Translations under genes and position numbers: made by a program
Shown: piece after piece, positions 26,343 to 37,155 of the stretch
How positions within the stretch are numbered: position 1 is the first letter of the stretch
Layout of the letters: the number at the start of each line of letters is the position of its first letter
Notes under the pieces: generated by a model
The model's database searches: none
What the model was told of the DNA's origin: nothing
The model's input: only the letters and a program-made list of their open reading frames with translations
Assembly: GCA_008729055.1 (NCBI GenBank)
Contig: SDUX01000001.1
Span: 496,001 to 560,000 of the forward strand
Length of the DNA stretch: 64,000 nt
Direction of reading: 5' to 3'
DNA from: Pyropia haitanensis
Lineage: Eukaryota > Rhodophyta > Bangiophyceae > Bangiales > Bangiaceae

Positions 26343-29300
26343 ATGTGGGGCGTCAGCAGCGGCTCGGCCAGCCGCACCCCCGACCCGCGGCTGGTCATCC
26401 GGGACCTGGACGCGGAGCTGGTGGCGGACGAGGCGTCCGCCCCTACCGTGCGGTACAGTGGGGATGCGCGGGGGATGGGGAGCTCAGACGTGCCGCTCGG
26501 GCCTGCAGGTGGGGGGGGGCGGGGGGCGGTAGCAGTGGAGGGGGGGGGGCGGGGGGGGGTGGCGGGGGCGGCGGGGGGACGGGCTGGTTTGGCGGCGACG
26601 ACCAAGCTGGGGCGAGGGGGAAGGGACGAGACGCTGGTGGCGGTGGGGGTGGCGGCGGCGCCGCGGTAGTGCCGCCCGCCGCGGTGGCGTCCCGTGCGGG
26701 GCGCGCCGCGGCGCCCGTGCTGTCCCGGGAGCGGAGCCGGAGCACGCAGAGCCTGGAGCGGATGGCGGGGGGGGTGGGCGGCAGCGGCGGCAGAGGCGGC
26801 GGTGGTGGTGGTGGCGGCGGCGGCGGCGGCGGTGGCGGCGATAGCTCAATGACGAGGCGGTCTGGGAGTAGCCTGGGCCCCGGCGGCGGCGGCGGCGTCG
26901 GTGGCGGCGGCGGCTCGACCGGCTCCGCCCCCTCCCTGTCCATGGGGTGGCTCCTCCGGCTGTTCCGCTCTGAGTTTTTCGACGCGTGGATGGCGGTCAC
27001 GTACCTGTACCGGTACCGCCACTCGCGGGGCGTCCACGACTACCTGTGCAACGAGCTGTACCACCTGTCGGACGCGGACCTCGAGGCGTTCCTCCCCCAG
27101 CTGTGCAACCTGCTCGTGTACCACGCGCGGGACTCGCCCGCCCTCGAGCGCTTTGTCATGGACAAGTGTGCGGACAGCATGCACTTTGCGCTGCAGGTGT
27201 ACTGGTTTCTCCACGCCGCGGTGGACGACGCGGTGCGGGAGCTCAACCGGGACGCGGAGGCCCGCGCGCGGCTGCTGCGGACGCGCTGCGAGACGGCGGC
27301 GGTCAACGGGTCGCCGCACATTGGGTTTTTGGCGGCCGCCGCGCGCGACGTCGCGGCGGCGGCGGCGGCGGCGGCGGCGGCCGGGGGGACGGCCGGCGGC
27401 GACGGTGGCCCACCGCCGCCTGCCGCCGCCGCTGCCACCGCCGCCGCCACCGCCGTCGCCGCTGGCGGTGGTGGTCGTGGCACGGACGGCCCCGCGCACC
27501 CGCCGGTGCCCGCGTCGCTGCTCACGGCGGGCTCCCCAGCGTCGAGCCGTGATGCGGCTGCGGGGGCGCCGCTGTCGCCTCGACGGAGCGGTGGCTCCCA
27601 CACCCGCTCTTCCTCCGAGCCGCCGGCGGGCTGGGCGGCCGTGGCGGGCGCCCTGCCGGGCGGCGACGCGGCCGAGGCGGACGGAGAGGGGGGCGGCGAC
27701 GGCGGTGGCCGTGGCGGTGGCGATCGGGGGCGGTCGTCCCCGCCGGGGGGGTCGTCGGGCAGCGGCGGCGGTAGCCGTCCGCGGGTCGATGCGGCAGACG
27801 ACCAGAGGGGGGGTGGTGGTGACAGCGGCGGCGGCGGTGGCGGCAGCGGCGGCAGTGGCGGCGGCGGCGCCGACGGCACGGGCGGGACGCCCACGTCGGC
27901 CAAGCGTCCGCCCGCGCCAGCGAGAAGACGGGTTGTGCGGCCAGACAAGCGGGAGGCCCTCCTCCACCGGATGGCACTGGAGCGGGACGCGGCGGCTGGC
28001 GTTGGGGGGGGGGAGGGTGGGGCGAGCGGGAGCGGGGCTCCCGCGGCAGCAGCGGCGGCTGCGCTGCCCCCACCAGGGGGGGTGGTGGTGCCGGCGGACA
28101 AGGACGTGAAGGGCGAGCCCGCAGCCCGCGATGCGCGCGTGGCAGAGGTGCTGGGCGGGCCAGACGCGGCGGTTTCGCAGCCCGCATCTCCCGACGGGCG
28201 GGGTTCGCAGCCGCCGCTAGTGTCGTCAGGGGCGGTGGCCGAGGAGGCGGCGGCGCCCGCCGCTGCGTCGCCCCCCCGCGCGACGGCGGCACCCGCGGCT
28301 GAGGCCACCTCATCAGCTGACGCGCTGGCCCTGCTGACGATGAAGCAGGAGCGGTTTGACTACTTCAACGACACTCTCACCATCGTCAAGGCGTTTGTCA
28401 AGCTGTCGCTGTCCCTGCGGGAGTTGCCCGTGGAGGCCCGCGCGGTGCACCTGCGGCGGGGCCTCCTCCGCATCAACGACCTGCTGCTCGCCCGGATGGC
28501 GGGGTCGTCCTCGTCGCCGTTTGGCAACGCCACCGTCCCGACGGCGGGGGAGGTGGCGGCGATGGGCGAGGCCGCCGCCCTCCGGTCGGTGCACCTGCCG
28601 CTGGCGCGGGCGTCGGAAGCAGCGCTGCGGATCCTGCGGGTGAGCCCCGACGAGGTGACCATCCTCAACTCGCGTACGAGGGCGCCCTACATGATCTGCA
28701 TCGAGGTCCTCGAGACGCCCGCCCTCTGCGCTGACCCGTTCCTGTTTTGCCACCACATCATTGCCGAGACGCTCACCGCGGGGGCTCCGGAGGGTACAGG
28801 AGGCAGGGCACCCGCTCGTGGCAAGGCCGTGGTCACGCCATCGGCACCTCCGGGCAACCTGGCGGCCGTGGTGGCCGAGCAGGCCGCAGCGATGGGCATG
28901 TCGGTCGCTGCCCTCTCGCGGCGGCCGTCTGCGGCGGTGGCGGCGCCAACGTCAGCGGCGGGCACGCCCACCCACAAGGTGCCCCCGTCGGCAGAGTCTG
29001 CTGGGGCGGCCGCACCCGTGCCTTCCCCGTCGGGCAGCACCACATCCATCCACCGGTCGGGTTCGTCTGGCAGTGTGGCGGACCTGACGCCTGCGGACCG
29101 GTTAAAGCTCAACGTCCGCAAGCAGGTGTACGGCGCGTCGGCGGCCAAGGTGCAACCGTTTGACGATGACGGCGGTGGTGGCCTGCGTTCCGTTGACGCG
29201 GGCCTGTCGCCCGAGGCGGCGGAGAATGCGGCCAAGTCGCGGCAAGCGGCGCTGCTAGCCGTATATGGCGAATTGTGGGCGTGGAAGGAGGAGCGGGTGC

Positions 29301-30157
29301 TGTTGGCTTCACCGTTTGGCAAGATGCACGGCGCCAAGCTGGTGCCGTTTATTGTCAAGGCTGGAGACGACCTTCGACAGGAGCAGCTTGCCATCCAGTT
29401 GATTGCCCAGTTTGACGCCATTTTTAAGGAAGAGAGCCTCGATCTGTACCTGCGGCCGTTTACGGTCATGTGCGTGAGCGCCGACTCGGGGCTGATTGAG
29501 ACGATTGCCGACGCTGTGTCGCTGCACGTGCTGAAGAAGCGGACGCCCAACTTTTCTTCCTTGCTCAACTACTTTGAGCGCGCCTATGGGCGGGTGGGCA
29601 CGAGTGGCTTCCACCAAGCGCAACGGCGGTTCATCCAGTCCATGGCCGCCTATTCGGTCGTGACGTACCTGCTGCAGATCAAGGACCGACACAATGGCAA
29701 CATCATGCTGGACGCCAACGGTCGCATTGTACATATTGACTTTGGCTACATTCTCAGCAACTCGCCCGGGGCCATCAAGTTTGAGTCGGCGCCGTTCAAG
29801 CTCACGGACGAGTTTATCGACGTGATGGCGGGGCGGCCTGGGGCGGCCGACTCCGCGGGCTTTGCCGACACGCCAGGGTGTCGCTACTTCCGGGAACTGT
29901 GCGTCCTTGGCTTCCTCGCGGCCCGCAAGCATTCGGACCGGCTGACGACCCTGGTGGAGATCATGCTCGAGGGCACATCCATGCCCTGCATGACGGGCGG
30001 GCTGGCGGTGGTGGAGGGCCTCCGCCGCCGCTTCTTCCTCGGCGTCCCCGAGTCCCAGTGCGTCTCCAACGTGCTTGGGCTGATTGCGGAGAGTACGGGC
30101 AACTCTCGCAGCAAGCTGTACGACAGCTTCCAATACCTGACCAACGGCATCATGTGA
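26343..30157 (+). CDS. Phosphatidylinositol 4-kinase, type III beta class
   Basis: The C-terminal ~290 residues are a complete PI3/PI4-kinase domain: PFGKMHGAKLVPFIVKAGDDLRQEQ, catalytic loop KDRHNGNIMLD, activation segment HIDFGYILSNSPG and the exact type-III-beta ending LYDSFQYLTNGIM. An N-terminal helical 'lipid kinase unique' domain lies at 26940-27240 (WLLRLFRSEFFDAWMAVTYL ... LPQLCNLLVYH). The long middle is Gly/Ser/Ala-rich and probably disordered. The enzyme makes PI4P at Golgi/TGN membranes. The start ATG at 26343 opens MWGVSSGSASRTP. With an intron at 26509-26669 the phase is restored and the product is 1,217 residues; without it the 5' exon would end at a TAG at 26667. Stop TGA at 30155. 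Confidence 0.95.
26509..26669 (+). other. Predicted intron in the PI4K gene
   Basis: 161 bp with donor CTGCAG|GTGGGG and acceptor GCGGTAG|TGCC. Exon 1 (166 nt) ends in phase 1 and exon 2 resumes in exactly the phase of the long kinase frame. The intron is unusually G-rich with no polypyrimidine tract, so an indel in its G runs is the competing explanation. Confidence 0.55.
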
Positions 30158-30881
30158 GGGGGGAGTGTATGCTGCGGGGGGGAGGGGGGGTGGCGGGTGG
30201 TAGGTGTAAGGCCAGTTGGGGGAGGGCGGGGGGCGCACCTCTTCAAGGGTGGCTAACTCTGTGTTGCGGCTGAGTGGGAACTCCTTTTGACAGCGGGTTG
30301 GCGGGGGTAGGCGCAGAGCTGTTGGCGTTGGGAGGCGAGGAGGGCCACGTTCGAGTGCTCACTGGCATCTCTGGACCTGGTGGAGACACCAGAGAGTTGA
30401 CAACGCGACGCCGAGCGAGAGAGAACAAAAACAGGCACACTGCCAACATTTGCTTGGCACATCGCAACGCTGCTCACTGACAGCACCGAGCCCGTTCCCG
30501 CAGAGCGTCGGAGAGCACCAGCGCAGGACCGCCTGGCCAAAGGATGACCCCGCACGCTTTCGCGCCCGTGTATGCCAAGGGCACGCGCTTCGATAGGAAC
30601 ACTACGACGGGGAGGCAGTGCTCAACTGACAGGCGACATGGCGCCGCTCGCAGGGTGCAACACTGGTTCAGGGTGCGCCATCGCAGGACCTGAGCCTGAC
30701 GCGGTCGCCAGCGCACAAGAAAAAAGTCGAGAGCACTCCACCGCACCAACAAAAAGCACCAGCGATCACCCCGCCGAGCCAAACGCCGCCAAGAAAGAAA
30801 GAGCCTCACCAGGCACAACCTACAACCCCACCAACCCCTACGCCCCCCCCAAGCCTCGGGCAACTGCCAAGCCAGTGGTGC
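30158..30881. other. Convergent 3' intergenic region
   Basis: Between the 3' ends of PI4K (+) and plastid L10 (-). Less GC-rich than most of the window. No gene or RNA recognised. Confidence 0.5.
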
Positions 30882-31580
30882 CTATGCCGACGCGGGCTCG
30901 CCATCGTCGTCGTCTGGGCACTTGGCAAGCTTGATGGCGCGGCCAAGCTTGGTCGGCACCGCCTTGACGGAGCGGGCCACCTTGGTCGGCACCATCTGGA
31001 TGAGGCTCGCAATCTTCCCGTACAGCTCCTGCTTGGAGGGCATCTCCGCAATGGCCAGCACGCCCTTGTTGTCAAACACCTCGCCGTCGAGGACGCCGCC
31101 CAGCGGGGTAAAGCTCTTCAACTTGTTCGCCTTGGCAAACGCCTTGAACGGCTCGACGGTCTCCTTGATATCCCCCTGCACAAAGAACCACATGTTGCTG
31201 CCCGACGTCAGCGACTCGGCCGACTCAAACGAGGACCCCGCAATGGCCTTGCGCATCAGCGTGTTCTTCACGATCATCACCTTTGTGGACTCGGGCATCG
31301 AGTTCTTCAGCTGCGACACCTGCGCCACCGTCAGGCCGGGCAGCGGGGCGGAGAAGAGGAAGGACGAGTCGGCGAGGAGGCCCTCGACCGTGTCAATGAC
31401 GCCGGCCTTGCCCGTCAGGTTGGCGGGGTTGCCCAGCCCTTCCATCCTCAGCGCAGCGCGCCGGGGGGGGGGCGCGACGCAGGGGAGGCCAGGCCGGCCG
31501 CAGCAGGGGGCGGCCGCCGCGGCGGGGGCGGCGCCAAACATGCCCCGGACGGGCACCGCCGTGGACGCAAAGGCCGCCAT
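30882..31580 (-). CDS. Plastid 50S ribosomal protein L10, nuclear-encoded precursor
   Basis: 232 codons from the ATG at 31580. The first ~45 residues are Ala/Pro/Arg-rich and lack acidic residues, as expected of a plastid transit peptide. The mature part is bacterial-type uL10: KAGVIDTVEGLLADSSFLFS, LTVAQVSQLKNSMPES, KVMIVKNTLMRKAI and FTPLGGVLDGEVF, ending in an acidic tail. uL10 anchors the L7/L12 stalk that recruits translation factors. The plastid-type sequence, not the eukaryotic P0 type, shows that the cell has a plastid. Intronless; the leader on the coding strand is pyrimidine-rich (CTCCCCCCCCCTTTACCCCT just before the ATG). Confidence 0.9.
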   Translation of the reverse strand: MAAFASTAVPVRGMFGAAPAAAAAPCCGRPGLPCVAPPPRRAALRMEGLGNPANLTGKAGVIDTVEGLLADSSFLFSAPLPGLTVAQVSQLKNSMPESTKVMIVKNTLMRKAIAGSSFESAESLTSGSNMWFFVQGDIKETVEPFKAFAKANKLKSFTPLGGVLDGEVFDNKGVLAIAEMPSKQELYGKIASLIQMVPTKVARSVKAVPTKLGRAIKLAKCPDDDDGEPASA

Positions 31581-33573
31581 GACGAGGGGGTAAAGGGGGG
31601 GGAGCGGGCAAGCCAGAGGCGGGAAGGAGTTGCGGCAGGGGGGCGGAAGAGTGCAGAGGGGGGATGGGTGACAGGGGATGCGTCGGGCAGCGGGGCGCGG
31701 ACGGGGGTGGCGGCGGCGATGCGGTGCAGCGGGAGGTTGGTGCTCGGCAGAGCTCGGCGGACGGTGACGGCGGCACGCGGAGGGAGTCCTCGGGCGACGG
31801 CGCGAGATTGGCTGGCTACTTTCCGAGATGGACTTGACAAATGCAATACCAGGCAGGTGCGAAGACGGTCGACCATTCGAAAGACTCAATACTTTCATTT
31901 CATTCGGTGCATCCTATTCAGTACAGATTCGAGAGAAATCAGTATGGCAGTTGGATTTTTATCAATTGACCGAGGTAGTCTGCGTTTGGCTGAGCGACTG
32001 ACGCGGACGGGGAGGGCGCGCTTGTTGCCAACGTCGCGCGGCACTCGTCTCCCGCCCACCAGTTGACAGAAGTGTCAGAACCCCGCCACTCCGGCTCGGC
32101 ATGCACCTGGCACGTGGGAGCACCCGGTCCTCAACCGGCTGGCGTCCACCTCCCGCCGCTAGTCGCCGGCCGGCCCCGCATCGGGCGCGTCGATCGTGTC
32201 GGGATTTGGTGCGGCACCCGCCGCCCCCGCCGCTGCGCCACGGGCGGGCCCGCTGGCGGGTGCCGCGGCCGCGGGGTTGACAGCGGCACCCAAGGTAGAC
32301 AAGCCACCCCAACGCTGGGCGCCACGCACCCACCGAGGGGCGGCTGCACCCCGTCGTGTGCCATTGGCCGACCCTCTCCACGCCCTGCCCTCGCATCGCG
32401 GTGGCCGTTTGCCGGGTGTCAACCCCCGTCCCGGCGCGGTGGGCCCGCCTACGCTTTTCTCTCATGCGCACGGCCTGGAGAGCGCGCGCGCGCGGTGGCT
32501 GCGCCAAGGAAGGGGGCGGGCGGTGCCATCCGGCGCCACCGCACGCGCCCTTGATGCCACGCTGTACTTGGCACGCGGGGGGCGGTGGACCCCCCCCACG
32601 GGCGCCTGGGTGGCGCGTGTCCCCACGCGTGCCGCCCGCCCGCCTCCCCGCGATGGTGGGCTCCGCGCATGGCTGGCAGCTCCCACAGGGCGCAACGTTC
32701 CCCCCGCTTGCCGCCCTTCCCCCCACGGTGCCCCGGCGACGGCTGGTGGCACCGCTGCGGGAGGGGCGGCGGCGGGCGGCGGCGGCGGCGGCGGCGGCGG
32801 CGGCAGACCCACAGACGATGGTCCCTGCCGTCGCGGTACACCTCCCTGGGGGGGGGGGTGCCGCCCCAACTTACACGCCCGCCGTGCCGCGGACGCCCCC
32901 GTGCCCCGGCAGTCGTTTGGTGGCTGTCAAGCGACCGGTCTCTGCCGCAAGACAGAGGCGGAGGCAGGCGGTGCAGGCGAGCAGACGCCGTCCTCATGGC
33001 ACCCGACTCCATTGGCGAAAGCGGGCACCCTTCCCCCCCACCGCGCGCTGCCGCCGCGCCGCGCGCGGCGCGCGTGCAGCGCGGCCCCTCTCCAGCCGGC
33101 CGGGCGCCACCGCCCGCGTGTGCCTGCCGCGGGCCGTGGCGCCGCGCGGCCGCCCCGCCACGGGCATTGAAGACGGGCGGCCCCGCGCGGTCGACGCGCA
33201 GGCCGGCAGATGAGCAGCGACCGCGTGCGGGGAGCCCAACGTAGTCGCCGCCCACACCGTCGGGGCGACCAACCCCCGGCGACCGACCGGCAGCCGCGTC
33301 GGCCACCCCTTCCTCCTCCCCCCCCCCCCCACCCCCCGGCCTGCCGCCCCGTTTGCGCGCTCCCCATTCCCCCGTGCGGCCGCCGGCTTGACGACTTGGC
33401 CTGGCACCGCCGCGGCTAAAGGGGGGCCGTCGCCGTCGGCGGCGCCGCCGTCGCGCCGCCGCCCGCGGGCGTCTGCGGCTCGCTTCGATCCCGCCCGCGT
33501 CCGGCGCGGCGCTCCCCCACCCGGCTGCGTCGGTGGCGGTTCCCACTTCCCCCCCCCCCACCCCCCCCTTACC
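31581..33573. other. Divergent intergenic region, plastid L10 / secreted multidomain gene
   Basis: No conserved gene. A relatively AT-rich patch at 31840-31990 is a candidate core promoter for L10. The right edge (33541-33573) is an almost pure C leader abutting the next ATG. The long minus-strand frame across 32449-35772 is the antisense shadow of the downstream gene. Confidence 0.5.
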
Positions 33574-34182
33574 ATGGCCCCCCGTCCCCGGCCGGTGGCC
33601 CGCCTCGCCGCGGCGGCGGCGGCGGCGGCGGCGGCGATGGCGGCGGCGCCCGCCCCCACCGCCGCGGCGGTGCTGCGGTGGAACGCTGGCGGCGGCGGCG
33701 GCAGCGGCGGCGGCTTTGCCGCCGACACCCCCCCGGGCGTGACCGTCTCGGGCGGCTGGGCGTACGCGTCGGGCAAGGCGATTGCGCGGACGCGCGTCGA
33801 CGGGATGTACGCGTCGCACCGGGCGGGCACGTTTGCCTACACCGTCGCGGTCAAGCCCGGCACATACGCGCTGCGGCTGCACCTGGCCGAGACGTGGGCG
33901 CCCAACTACCGGGCGGGCGCGCGGGTGCAGACGCTCCTCGCAGGGGATGGGCTGACCGTGACGGGCCGGGCGGAGCGGGTGGACCCGTACGTGCTCGCGG
34001 GGGGGGGGGCACGCGCGGTGGTCGTGACGATGCCGGCGGTCAAGGTGGGCGGCAGCGGCAAGCTCATCATCCGGTGCGTGTCGGTGGTGCAGCACTGCAT
34101 GCTGAGTGGGGTGACGGTCAGCACCCGGTCGGCGGGGGCGGGCTTCCTCTCGGACCAGGGAGGGGGCGGTGGTGGCGGCGGT

Positions 34183-34224
<42 letters not shown>

Positions 34225-36789
34225 GGCGGCGGCGGCGGGAACAATGGGGGCTTTGACCACCGGGCGCACGCGGTGCCTGGCGCGGCCTATACCGCCCTGG
34301 ACTTTGACGGGAACGGCCAGGAGGTGGTGGAGCTCGACGGCGGCGGCTCCCACACCCACTATTTTAACGCCGCGAGCGGGACGGGCGGCAAGATCGTGCG
34401 GTATCTGTGGACCAACGCCGCGACGGGCGCGGTACTGGGCACGGGCGTCAAGGTGTCGGCGGCATTCCCGCTCGGCACGACGACCGTCAAGCTGGTCGTG
34501 ACGGACAACACGGGCGACTCGGCGGCCGACACGACGACGGTGACGGTCGGCAGCGGCGCGGCGGGCGGCTGGTGGTGCTACTGGGTCGCGGGCATCAGCC
34601 GGCTGCCGCCACGGTGGGTCACCGCCGCGCCGCGGCCAGTCTACGCCGCCCCCGCCGCGGCGATCCGGTTTGGGGCGGGCAAGTACGGCTGGGCGGGCTT
34701 TTCCAACCCGTGGGTCAAGGGCTGGGGCGTCCGCTGCGTCGGGTACGTGACCGTCCCCGCGGCTGGTAAGTACCCGTTCCAAGTGCACGCAAACGGCCCC
34801 GTCGGCCTGTACGTCGGCACCAAGGCCGTGCTGTCGGCGCCGTCGGCGGGGCCCGCGACGGTGACGTCGACCAAGACGGTGACGCTGGCGGCGGGCGCCA
34901 ACCTGGTGACCGTCGTGCACTGGCACAAGTACGGCAACTTGGGCGTCCTGGACGTGACCACCCCCGCAGGAGCGGTGGTGTCGCACCCGTCCCAAAAGCT
35001 CCTCCCCGTCATCGTGGCGCTGTCCAAGAGCACGGGGAACCCGGAGGGCGGCGCGACGGTCAAGCTGACGGGCAGCGGCTTCTTCAACGGCGAGGCGGTC
35101 TACTTTGGGACCAAGAAGGCCACCATCATCAATGACGGCGGCGGCGTCTCGTCCGACTCGATCTACGTCAAGGCCCCGGCGGGGACGGCGGGCTTTACCG
35201 TGTCGGTGACGGTGCACACAAAGAATGGCATCAGCAACGCGCTGCCCTTTACCTACGTCGGCGGCGGCGGGGGTGGCGGCGGCAGCGCCGGCAGCACGGA
35301 CGTCAAGTACGTGTCCACGTACTTGAAGAACAAGGGCGGCACCAAATTCACGGCCGTGCCGCTGGCCACGTCCATTGCGCTCGGCGCGGACGGGCTGACG
35401 TACTTTGTGGGCTCCCTCACCGGCCACGTGTACGCCGTGCGCATGATCAACCACCACTCCATGACGGTCGGCTCCTACTGCAAGGGCCCCTGGTCGGGCA
35501 AGCACCGCGTGATTACGGGCGTGAGCGTCAACCCGGCGCGGACCGACGGGAACTATGTGTACGCGTCGTCTTCGGTCATCAACTATAGGAACCCGTCGAT
35601 CGGGTTGTCCATTGCGGACGGCTGGGCCAATGGGCGCGTCGAGCTGTACGCGGTCGGCGGCAAGAACTGCATGGCCAAGGTGGACGACGTCATCACGGGC
35701 CTGCCCGTGTCGGCGCACGACCACACGATCAATGGCATGGCGTGGACAAATGATGGGGACTTGCTGCTGCACGCCGGGTCGTCAACAAACGGCGGCTACA
35801 ACGGTCCGGGCTCGGAACGGTCCGGCGGCGTGGACGAGAGCCCCCTCTCGGCGGCGACGCTCATCGCGTACACGTCCAAGGGCAAGTCGTTTAATGGCAA
35901 GATCACGTACAACCAGATGGCCAACCCGGCGACCGCCAAGCAGACTGGCGGCGACGTGGCGGTCTACAGCGCCGGCGTCCGCAACGCGTTTGGCATCGTC
36001 CGCCACTCGAGTGGCCACGTGTACGCCCTGGACAATGGCGGCAACAACGGCTATGGCGACGTCCGCACGGGCTGCGGCGCGGCCGCGCACGTGCCGTGGG
36101 CGGGCGCGGGCAACCCCAAGGACTCGGTGCTGCTGCTGAAAAAGGGCGCCTACTATGGCCACCCCAACGTCAACCGCGCCCGCACCGACGCGCGGCAGTG
36201 CGTGTACCGGCAGCCGTCCGACGCGTCGGGCGGCCGCACCCCCGCGCTGGCGACGGTCAGCCCGTCGACCAACGGCATCACCGAGATGCGGTCGTCGGTG
36301 TTTGACGGCGCCCTCAAGGGCCAGCTCTTCTTCACCAAGTACGTGGGCGGCGCCGCCGGCGCGACGGGCTTCATGTCGACGGCCAAGGTGACGGCCGGCG
36401 GCGGCATTGGCGGCATCAGCTTCTTCTTCAAGTCGGGCGGCCTGTCGGTGACGGCCAACCCGATGGGCGCCTTTATCATGACGCGCACGCAGCAGGGCTT
36501 CTTCGCCGCCGCGACGCCCGTCTACGCGCCCGGCGCGGGCGCCAAGGTGATGGGCGTCGCGCCGCGGCGGGGGCCAAAGGCGGGCGGCTACCGCGTGTAC
36601 GTGGCGGGGTACAACTTTGGCGCCACGCCGGCGGTCAAGGTGGGGTCCAGCCCGTGCGGGGGCGTCAAGGTCGTGTCCAAGTACGGGCTGACGTGCACGG
36701 TGCCGGCGGGGGCGGCCAACGCCAAGGTGGCCGTCACTGTCAACGGGTCGCCCACCTTTGGCTTTGACTTTGAGTACATGGCCGTCTGA
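33574..36789 (+). CDS. Secreted multidomain protein: malectin-like, PKD, PA14, IPT, sorbosone-dehydrogenase-like propeller, IPT
   Basis: 1,071 residues, one uninterrupted exon. Residues 1-28 form an Ala-rich signal peptide. Residues ~30-190 resemble a malectin carbohydrate-binding domain (GTYALRLHLAETWAPNYR). A pure Gly/Ser linker spans ~195-222. A PKD domain is at ~225-329 (IVRYLWTNAATG, GTTTVKLVVTDNTGDSA). A PA14-like domain is at ~332-472 (GYVTVPAAGKYPFQVHANGP, VGLYVG). IPT/TIG domains are at ~475-564 (GATVKLTGSGFFNGEAVYFG) and ~989-1071 (GYRVYVAGYNFGATPAVKVG). Between them (~575-985) is a glucose/sorbosone-dehydrogenase-like beta-propeller (TSIALGADGLTYFVGSLTGH, YSAGVRNAFGIVRHSSGHVY, PNVNRARTD). 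Extracellular location, probably cell wall or matrix, with sugar binding likely. Whether the propeller is enzymatically active cannot be told. Confidence 0.85.
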
Positions 36790-37155
36790 GGCGAGCCCGC
36801 GTCCGTCGGCCGCCGCCGCCGTCGAGGCGTCTGTATCGTGGAGCGCTGACCCTGCCCCATTAACAAGAACCAAAAAAAAAAAATAGACTGTACCGACGAG
36901 CCACCCATACGGCGCGCCCGCCAACAGCCCCACCGTGGTCTGCCACAGACAAACTGTCTCGAGCCGGGCGGGCGCCGCTTCTGACAAGAGCCCACAGGCA
37001 CTGCCGGGCACGCCCGCTTGGTGGCCGTCGGTCACACCCCCCGCTGGGAGACACCCCCCCAGTGGCAACCCGTTGGCGGGGCTGCCGCCCCGCAGCCCGG
37101 CCGCCCATCGCCAGCCGCCACTCGCCGTCCCGCCAGCGACCACACGCCGCCGCCG
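36790..37155. other. Convergent 3' intergenic region
   Basis: Contains an A run at 36871-36882 shortly after the stop of the secreted multidomain gene. No gene seen. Confidence 0.5.

Noticed and set aside
32449..35772. 1,107-codon minus-strand open frame
   Set aside because: It is antisense to the multidomain secreted gene, whose + strand product has clear conserved domains. The antisense translation has none.
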